Shown here piece after piece: positions 57,270-64,000 of a DNA stretch of 64,000 nt (positions are counted from its first letter, which is position 1; each line of letters opens with the position of its first letter). Source of the DNA: Melastoma dodecandrum (taxonomy: Eukaryota > Streptophyta > Magnoliopsida > Myrtales > Melastomataceae); NCBI GenBank assembly GCA_029817715.1, contig JARUPY010000189.1, forward strand, positions 3,968,001 through 4,032,000, read 5' to 3'. The notes below the pieces were generated by a model. The model ran no database searches. It saw only the letters and a program-made list of their open reading frames with translations, and was not told the DNA's origin. Position numbers and translations under genes: made by a program.

Positions 57270-58463
57270 TTAGGCATAATATCGATTCAGGAACTTTCCG
57301 TTGATCGGTCCGACTCGTACTCCATCTTGATCAACTATCTTGTAGCCGCCCCCGGTGTAAGCTTCTTGGACGACGTATGGGCCATCCCACTTTGATGTGA
57401 ATTTGCTTCCGGTCTTATGCGTGACGATTATGGGTCTTCGCACCGCCAAAACAAAGTCACCTATTTGAAAGGACCGAGGTCGCACTCTCTTGTTAAAAGA
57501 CTTCAACATCCTTGCCTGATAGCATTCAATCCGTTGCTGGGCTTCAAGACGTTTCTCATCCAAAGCTTTCAGTTCCTGTAAGCGTAACTGCGCATTATCC
57601 TCTTGACAAAGTCCCTCTTGTATAGCTATTTGCAGCGACGGTATTTGTCGTTCAAGTGGAAGGACCGCTTCAGCACCATAGACCAACAAGTATGGTGTCA
57701 TTTGAGTCGCAGTTCTATACGTCGTGCGATACGCCCATAGAGCTTCCCCGACTCGTTCATGCCAATCTTTTCTAGCTTTATCGACCACCTTCTTTAGTAG
57801 ATTGCATAGCGTTTTATTGAACGCCTCCGCCAACCCGTTTGCGGCTGCATAATACATGGAAGAGTTATATTGTTTGAAACCAAATTGCTCGCAAAATTTA
57901 TCCATGGCCTTATTAGAGAAATTCAGGCCATTATCTGTGATTATATGGCGAGGCACACAATAACGAAAAAGAATATTATTCTTGATGAAGGTGATCAATG
58001 TTTCCTTCTTCACTTCCCGAAAGGGTGCAGCTTCTGCCCATTTTGAAAAATAGTCAGTTGCTGCAAGAATATATGAATGACCCCCTGATGATTTGGGTAT
58101 GATGGGCCCTACGACATCTAGCCCCCAGGCTTCAAACGGCCAAGATGCTATAGTTGGATGAAGTGGCTCGGGTGATTGATGGATGAAGTTAGCATGAAAT
58201 TGACATGCTTGACACTTCTTTGCATATTCCATACAATCCTTTACCATTGTCGGCCAATAATAACCCATTCTCTTCAATTGGAAGTGTAGTTTAGGACCAG
58301 ATTGATGAGCCCCACAAACTCCAGAATGCGCCTCCTCTAGTGCTTTGGTGGCTTCTTCCGCTCCAAGACATCGCAAGAATACTCCTTCAAAGGATCGTCG
58401 ATAGAGAGTATTCTTAGAATATATGAATCGAGGCCCTCTCCTCCTCGCATCTACTCTTTTCAC
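57270..58463 (-). CDS. Element I integrase
   Basis: 397 codons open, the C-terminal part of the pol polyprotein, which inserts the cDNA in host DNA. Zinc region: H at AHSGVCGAHQSG and C-x2-C in CQACQFH. Catalytic core: WGLDVVGP (Asp), ITDNGLNFSNK (Asp), YAAANGLAEAFNK (Glu), so the triad is present. C-terminal part: FQIGDFVLAVRRP, SKWDGPYVVQEAY, NGKFLNRYYA at the end. The frame starts at a GTG that overlaps the stop of the RT frame by four bases; the two were surely one frame and are separated by a one-base shift. No chromodomain. Confidence 0.87.
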   Translation of the reverse strand: MKRVDARRRGPRFIYSKNTLYRRSFEGVFLRCLGAEEATKALEEAHSGVCGAHQSGPKLHFQLKRMGYYWPTMVKDCMEYAKKCQACQFHANFIHQSPEPLHPTIASWPFEAWGLDVVGPIIPKSSGGHSYILAATDYFSKWAEAAPFREVKKETLITFIKNNILFRYCVPRHIITDNGLNFSNKAMDKFCEQFGFKQYNSSMYYAAANGLAEAFNKTLCNLLKKVVDKARKDWHERVGEALWAYRTTYRTATQMTPYLLVYGAEAVLPLERQIPSLQIAIQEGLCQEDNAQLRLQELKALDEKRLEAQQRIECYQARMLKSFNKRVRPRSFQIGDFVLAVRRPIIVTHKTGSKFTSKWDGPYVVQEAYTGGGYKIVDQDGVRVGPINGKFLNRYYA

Positions 58464-60316
58464 GGGTCGTTAGGTAACTTTCCATGTTCGAGGAAGTCGA
58501 TGAGTGGTTGTCTCCAATCTTGTTCCTCTATGTTATAGACGGATATGAGGTTAACCTCGTTTGCTTCCTCCTCGTCAGGGATCGGTGGAGCCGCCCATGC
58601 TTGACATAATCTGATGCTGACCTCCCTATTTACTGAAGTGAGTGCAGAAGCAAGACTAGCCAAGGCATCTGCTTGTGCATTTTTCTTTTTGGGTATATGA
58701 CTTATTTTAATATCCGGAAACCACCCTGCGAGTTTAACCGCATAGTTATGATAAGGTAAAAGCTCTGGTTTGCGAACCTCATATGTGGATAGAAGTTGGT
58801 TAATCACAAGCTTGGAGTCTCCATATACCCTCAAACTATGCACTTTGTTATCCATGGCCATTTCTAACCCGAGTATGAGAGCCTGATACTCAGCCATATT
58901 ATTTGAGCATAACTGAGTGAGGGTATATGCATAAGGGATGATATCTCTATCGGATGTGATGAAGACAACTCCAGCTCCCGCGCCTCTTTGTGTAGCTGAC
59001 CAATCAAAGAACATTTTCCATGGAGAAGGGGTATCAACCGACATTACTTCCTCATCGGGCAATTCTTCCGATACTTTCCAATTATCTGGTATAGGATGAT
59101 CTGCTAAAAAGTCAGCCAAAGCTTGTCCCTTCACAGCCTTTCGAGGAACATACAAGATCTCAAATTCTTGGAGCATAAGTGCCCATTTCTCGAGACGGCC
59201 AAACAGAACTGGCCTCGACATTATATATTTGAGAGGATTTGCTCGTGATATGAGACGAACAGAGTGTGCCTGCAGATAATGTCGTAACTTTTGAATGGCG
59301 AACATTAAAGCAAGACAGGTCTTTTCAATTGGAGAGTAATTCAATTCCGCTCCGGTTAAAGTCCTGCTTAAATAGTATAAAGCTTTCTCCTTTCCGTCAT
59401 CATTCTCTTGGGCTAATAAGACCCCCAATGAGGCTTCTTGTGCTGCAATATACAATATGAGTGGTTTACCTTGGATTGGTGCACTTAAAACTGGCAGCTT
59501 TGATAAATATGCCTTTATACTATTAAAGGCATTCTTACATGTTTCATCCCATTCAAAAGGGGTATCTTTTTTCAGTAGCCGATGAAACGGATGACATCGT
59601 TCAGCCAAATTCGATATAAATCTTCGAATGTATGCAAGCTTCCCGTGAAGGCTCTTCAACTCATGTATATTCCTTGGCCCTGGCATCTTCATAATCGCAT
59701 CTATCTTTGATTGATCGACTTCAATGCCTCGATGTCGAACGATAAATCCAAGGAACTTTCCCGAAGTGACCCCGAACGCACACTTCAATGGGTTCATTTT
59801 CAGTTGATATTTGCGCAGTCTGTCAAATACTTTTCTTAGGTCGTCAATATGATCGCGCCTTTTTTTGGATTTGACAACCAGATCATCCACGTAACACTCC
59901 ACGCTTTTGTGGAGAATATCATCAAAGATCCGTTGCATGGCCCGTTGATAAGTTGCTCCCGCATTCTTCAACCCAAAAGGCATCACCTTATAACAATATA
60001 TACCTTTTGGTGTACGTAAAGCCGTCATTTCCTCATCCTTCGGATCCATTCGGATTTGATTGCATTCCGATGATCCATCCATAAAACTGAGGTTTTCATA
60101 ACCAGTGGTCGCGTCTACCATTATCTCAGTGATTGGAAAAGGAAAATCGTCCTTGGGACACGCATTATTGAGATCACGAAAATCAACGCAAACTCGGAGT
60201 TTACCGTTTTTCTTCCTAACAGGTACAATATTTGCAATCCATGTTGGATATTTCACCTCCCGAATAAATCCAGCTTCGATAAGCTTGTTGACTTCGGCTT
60301 CTATCAATGGGATCAA
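58460..60316 (-). CDS. Element I reverse transcriptase with two RNase H domains
   Basis: 618 codons open. RT: WIANIVPVRKKNGKLRVCVDFRDLN, PFGLKNAGATYQRAM, and YVDDLVVKSK with the catalytic pair. The usual GYSGYNQI is altered to GSSECNQI. First RNase H: LYIAAQEASLGVLLAQ, LNYSPIEKTCLAL. Second, archaeal-type RNase H: MFFDWSA, NNMAEYQALILGLEMA, YGDSKLVINQL, NAQADALASLA, which together keep the Asp, Glu, Asp, Asp set. The second domain identifies the Tat lineage. Ends by a frameshift into the integrase frame. Confidence 0.88.
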   Translation of the reverse strand: MIPLIEAEVNKLIEAGFIREVKYPTWIANIVPVRKKNGKLRVCVDFRDLNNACPKDDFPFPITEIMVDATTGYENLSFMDGSSECNQIRMDPKDEEMTALRTPKGIYCYKVMPFGLKNAGATYQRAMQRIFDDILHKSVECYVDDLVVKSKKRRDHIDDLRKVFDRLRKYQLKMNPLKCAFGVTSGKFLGFIVRHRGIEVDQSKIDAIMKMPGPRNIHELKSLHGKLAYIRRFISNLAERCHPFHRLLKKDTPFEWDETCKNAFNSIKAYLSKLPVLSAPIQGKPLILYIAAQEASLGVLLAQENDDGKEKALYYLSRTLTGAELNYSPIEKTCLALMFAIQKLRHYLQAHSVRLISRANPLKYIMSRPVLFGRLEKWALMLQEFEILYVPRKAVKGQALADFLADHPIPDNWKVSEELPDEEVMSVDTPSPWKMFFDWSATQRGAGAGVVFITSDRDIIPYAYTLTQLCSNNMAEYQALILGLEMAMDNKVHSLRVYGDSKLVINQLLSTYEVRKPELLPYHNYAVKLAGWFPDIKISHIPKKKNAQADALASLASALTSVNREVSIRLCQAWAAPPIPDEEEANEVNLISVYNIEEQDWRQPLIDFLEHGKLPNDP

Positions 60317-60340
60317 TTCTGGACGAAAACGTCGTTGAGC

Positions 60341-61697
60341 TTACTTTATGGATCGAACTCCATGCTTAACAGCTAACTTGTGGACCGCTATCTTTGGGTC
60401 AAGGCCATGCATTTCTTTGTAACTCCATGCGAAGACATCTTTGTATTCCTTCAACAGTTGGACATACAACTCCTCTTCCTCAAGGGTTAAACTTGCGCTA
60501 AGGAATGTAGGGCGATGATTTCCTTCCTCTCCAAGATCGACTTCTTTCAATTCATCAACGGTAGACTTTTTTCGGTCTTCGAATATTTCCGCAGCCTCTC
60601 CTGCATCATCCTCTTTAGGAGAAGTGTTTTCATCAGTTTCAGTAACTGTGACGTGGTGGGAAGAGACAACATCATTTCCATTATCACCATGAGACGATTC
60701 CCCTTTGCTATTGGTAGATACCCATGTTTTCGTCTTTATTTTCAGTATTTTGCCGGTAGTTACTTCAACAACCGTTCGACGCTTCATTCGAGATGGAACT
60801 TTACTACGAAAATCCTTTGTATCTTCTATGATAATTGGGATATCCTTTTTTTTTATCAACTCTCTTCCACGCCATTCGACTTCTTGGAGCTTGACTCAAT
60901 CTTAATCGTGCCGACCGTTGAGCATCAATCTCTTCTTTTTGAGTGCCAAGTCTATCAAATACCGATCTTCGCTTAGACGGGACTCCAAGTCGATCAAATA
61001 CTGAAGTTCTAGTTGATTCGACTGTACTTTCATCATCAGCTTCAATGTATTGAATCGAAGCATTCTTCGCCGGAGGGTTGACGGGCTTAGGAGTGACATA
61101 TCCAAGACCAGATTTCGATTTCTGATTATCATTCATTGGATTAGTTTCCTTTGAGGCATCCCCAAGAGTCTATAAATCCTCAGTGTAGCCAGCTGCAGAG
61201 ATTAGCCTGAACGCATTTGGATCAAAGCCGTTGGTGCGCCTGTCAGGCAATGAATCTGGATAAATAATTGCCCCCTGTTTAGGTCTAACAAAACCTTTTA
61301 AAGGCGTACTTATTTGAGCTATTTTCGTCATTTTCGTCACCCAGTTGAGTTTCTTTGGCACCGCCATTTCTTCAGCATGGCTACTCACAAAAGGTGGTTC
61401 CCCGGCTTTTCGGAAGGCTCTTGGGATATATCGCAGGATTTGAACATTCTGTTTAGGCTTATCATCCATCATTTCATTTTCAACTGTCGGATTAACTGGA
61501 AGTTCCTCTTGTTGAATAGGTGAAACTTCTACGTTCGATTTATTTGTGATATCCCTCACAACCGGTGCATGCTTCGAGACTTTTTCTTCAGCATCGATAC
61601 CCTTATTAAAGTAAAATTTGGCATCGGCGAAGTATGACTCCGCTTCCATAAAGGGTTTCGCATCTGCCCATACTGTGTGGGTTACCCCATCCTTCAC
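60341..61697 (-). pseudogene. Element I protease-RT linker
   Basis: Linker part of the polyprotein in frames 61697-61170, 61136-60804 and 60859-60341. It has NAFRLISAAGYTED, SVFDRLG repeats, KRRTVVEVTTG and, next to RT, LYVQLLKEYKDVFAWSYKEMHGLDPKIAVHKL, which is the standard entry of gypsy RT. Broken by stops at about 61168 and 60899. Confidence 0.75.
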
Positions 61698-62110
61698 AAA
61701 TTTAAAGCATTGATGGAGCGTGGATGCAACAACTCCGTATTCATGCAGTCATGGTCGACCCAACAACATATTATAGGTGGTGTTGGAATCAATGACGTAA
61801 AACGTCGCTCCAGCTTCCATATCTCCTATAGTGAGGGTGAGACAGATCTTCCCAACAGCTCGTTCTCCCCTCTAGTTGAATCCTTGGAATATCAGCCGGC
61901 TACTTGATAAATAATCAACCCCTAGCCCAATCTCTTTCAGGGATTTTAGTGACAAGATATTGATTGTTGAACCTGGGTCGACCAATATGCGATTGACCTT
62001 CGTACCATAAGCATATCCTGATACAAATAGCGCCGATTGTGAGATCTGTGTTCTATAAGGAGATCTTCATCAGAAAATGTAATTGTTGCGCCATCTTCTC
62101 GTGATTTCAC
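61698..62110 (-). pseudogene. Element I aspartic protease, broken
   Basis: On the minus strand: SGYAYGTKVNRILVDPGSTINILSLKSL near 62030-61945. The active-site loop reads DPGS. Then LIFQGF, a stop, RGERAVGKICLTLTIGD, and TTYNMLLGRP followed by another stop at about 61745. A frameshift near 62040 separates it from upstream sequence. Two stops and the shift rule out a working protease in this copy. Confidence 0.75.
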
Positions 62111-63517
62111 AACATTCATCACTGTGGGATCTTCCGGTGTGTCAACCTTCGCGACCACCACTTCTTTGTCTGCATCAATGTGGTGACAGCTCCTAGGCAA
62201 ATATGCAAGTTTTCGAAAACATTTCGGAAAGAAATCCCATAACATAGCCCATGGCTTCTTCACGGACAGGATATCTAACGAACTCTCTTCGTACACTATC
62301 TTATTGGTGACCTCCTCGCAATCTTTGCTCGCATAGGAGGCGTTAATTTAACAGGCTTAGAAGACTTCTTCCGGTTCCTTTTATGAGTCACCAAAGTCCA
62401 GCCTTCTTCGGTTGATACTTCTTCGGAGCTAACCACACAACTTGACACTTTGGTCATATATTGTTGCATTATCTCCAGACTTGGTAGACCAATTATCTCA
62501 GCAGGATCGATAGTCCCAAATATGTTTGGAGTATCATTGTTTGCGACACTGATCATATTTGAAGGTGCAATATAGGCTCCTAAATCGATCTTGTTGTCGC
62601 ACACAAGCTCCATGACCTTTTCCTTGAAGACGAAACATCTCTCAATTGGATGGCCTAAAACACGATGGTACTTGCAGAAGTTGGGATTGTCAGCTAGATT
62701 CGCTTGGTTCGGTCGCTTTGATGGGAGAAGCTCAATCATTTTAGAAGATAACAAATAGTCAAATATTTCTGCAACATCTTCATTGGGAAAAGGATATTTC
62801 TTATTTTGCCTTTCCTCAAGAGTTAGGCGTTGCCTCTCCATCTTGGGTGCTTCTACAGGTGAATCCTTTTCTGGGGAAGAATCCAACGGAGAGTCACTTA
62901 ACGAGATATTTTCAAAATTTATCTGCGGCATAGGAGACACTAGAACCTTGTTGAAGGGGCTGTCACCGGCAGTTGGTTGAGATGACTTAGGGGAAATTGC
63001 TCTAAGTATTCCCTCTATTTCCTCAGTCTGTTTGCAAGTTTTAGCCACAGATTGGGCATACGTCCACTTTGGAGAGCTTCCCTGGTTAAGAACATCCTTG
63101 TAAGATGGGGAAGCTTTGGGAGAGATGGACCTGAGCATTTCTTCTATCTCCTCAGCCTGTTTGCGTGTTTTGGCCCTTGATTCAGCAAAGCTCCATTTTG
63201 GAGTGCAGTCTGATGGAGAATCCTCAAGAGGATAGACATTTGATGAGTTGTTGCCGAAACTACCCAAATGAGTTGGTGATATGGAACTCTTGTTGAGAAT
63301 GCCTCTCAGTAACCTCCTTGTATGATGGAGATGACTTTGGAGAGATGGATCTTAGAATCTCTTCCGTATCCTTATATATGTCAGAAATCGGTCTGGTTTT
63401 GGTGAAGTTCCTGGAACTAGGCGATGAAAAGCTTTCCGACAACTGAGATGGAAAACCAACTAGCTGATTATTCACAGCATCGATGGAGTTCTTCAGCATG
63501 ATCATCCTCGAAGCCAT
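61946..63517 (-). pseudogene. Element I gag without a recognisable capsid core
   Basis: Starts MASRMIMLKNSIDAVNNQL at 63517, shifts frame near 63260, then is open 63267-62296 (323 codons). It contains three copies of a module (EEIL/EEIE-LR-ISPKSSPSYK), then SLSDSPLDSSPEKDSP, LEERQNKKYPFPNEDVAEIFDYLL and a zinc-knuckle-like CKYHRVLGHPIERCFVFKE. The retroviral-type capsid core expected between the modules and LEERQ is absent. 62296-61946 continues toward protease. Confidence 0.75.
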
Positions 63518-63552
63518 CTGGATACTTAGACGTAAAGAGATGAGGTAGAGTT

Positions 63553-63571
63553 GGTCCCACTGGGCGTGCCA
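63553..63571 (-). other. Primer-binding site of element I
   Basis: Minus strand TGGCACGCCCAGTGGGACC, seven bases inside the LTR end. I do not assign the tRNA. Confidence 0.75.
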
Positions 63572-63577
63572 GAAATT

Positions 63578-64000
63578 TGTTAGCGCAAAAATCTCACAGT
63601 CTGTATATAGACCGGAAATGGCATACAAATTGTCATATTAAAAAAAAGCGGGTTCAATCTCTAGTCACGGATGAAGCACGTGAGTCCTCTGATTCTATAC
63701 TCGTAAAGTGTCCGAAGTTTGGAAGGGTTGATGCTTCGGCGAATATCTGCTAGAGCTTCTGGCAAGTATGTTGATGAAGACGTTGGAGCTGCAGAGCTTG
63801 ATTCGGCAGGTCTTCAGGAGTGGCGAAGATCACCAGGGCTGTAGAAGCTTGATCTGGAGAATCTTCTGGATATGGGCGAAGAGCACCAGGGCTATTGTAG
63901 AAGCTTGATCTGGAGTCTTCTGAAGTGATGCTTGATCTGGAGTCTTCTGAAGATACCAAGAACACCAAGCTGCTGAAGCTTGATCTTGATCTTGAATGCT
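63578..64000 (-). repeat. 5' LTR of element I, first 423 bp only
   Basis: Matches 54268 onward with few substitutions (a one-base difference in the A run near 54330, C for T at 63668) and carries about 45 bp near 63798-63845 that the other copy lacks. The remaining 1.2 kb lies outside the window. Confidence 0.9.

Larger units (their letters stand above)
54268..64000 (-). mobile_element. Element I: Tat-like gypsy retrotransposon, nearly complete, continues past the edge
   Basis: Minus-strand element with 3' LTR at 54268-55891 and the start of the 5' LTR at 63578-64000. Between them: polypurine tract, antisense extra ORF, tandem repeats, integrase, RT with two RNase H domains, protease, gag, primer-binding site. 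A second RNase H after the first places it in the Tat lineage. The long open RT and integrase frames make it the best preserved element here. Inserted into element H. Confidence 0.9.

Noticed and set aside
59266..59460. Plus-strand frames within 57270-60316, such as 64 residues at 59266
   Set aside because: They are shadows of the well-supported minus-strand integrase and reverse transcriptase frames.

Overview
The window is nuclear DNA of a flowering plant, probably a eudicot; no species can be named from the sequence alone. Evidence for this is a plant-type pectin methylesterase with short GT-AG introns, a plant-type peroxisomal enoyl-CoA isomerase, plant lineages of Ty3/gypsy LTR retrotransposons (Tat/Ogre-like elements with a second RNase H, a chromodomain chromovirus, CRM-like elements), hAT and Mutator-like DNA transposons, and a tRNA-derived SINE. 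Only two host genes look intact: a pectinesterase at 16589-18241 (+) and an enoyl-CoA delta-isomerase at 45856-46611 (-). Nearly everything else is transposon sequence nested several layers deep.

Layout. 1-1834: 5' end (LTR, primer-binding site, gag N-terminus) of a minus-strand Tat-like element J. About 2160-15540: a hAT transposase gene broken by two gypsy elements, A (2287-7257, target duplication AAATG) and B (8241-14687, target duplication AGTTG); an 818-bp inversion (8241-9058) then scrambled the hAT/B junction. 16589-18241: pectinesterase. 18945-27985: a 9-kb Mutator-like element K with long inverted repeats built of satellite-like arrays, a MURA/FAR1-like transposase (+) and a convergent multi-exon ULP1-like cysteine protease gene (-). 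27992-31215: LTR, primer-binding site and spliced ORF1 of an Ogre-like element C. 32190-34681: minus-strand Tat-like pol D. 34682-40545: element G (gag only), whose left LTR was invaded by a shrunken chromovirus F (34715-37553). 40671-41473: minus-strand LTR E, same family as H. 42960-45425: foldback element with a 1.4-kb non-autonomous hAT inserted in its left arm. 45856-46611: enoyl-CoA isomerase, with a SINE behind its start. 49222-54267: gypsy H (LTR, gag, protease), interrupted at 54268 by the youngest-looking element, minus-strand Tat-like element I, which runs off the right edge.

How the parts relate. Element I keeps long RT-RNase H and integrase frames, but its protease is broken and its gag lacks a recognisable capsid; it also holds an antisense extra reading frame next to its 3' LTR. 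K pairs its transposase with a host-like SUMO-protease-type gene whose His, Asp and Cys are all present. The ages implied by nesting are hAT first, then A and B, then the inversion; G before F; foldback element before the small hAT; H before I.
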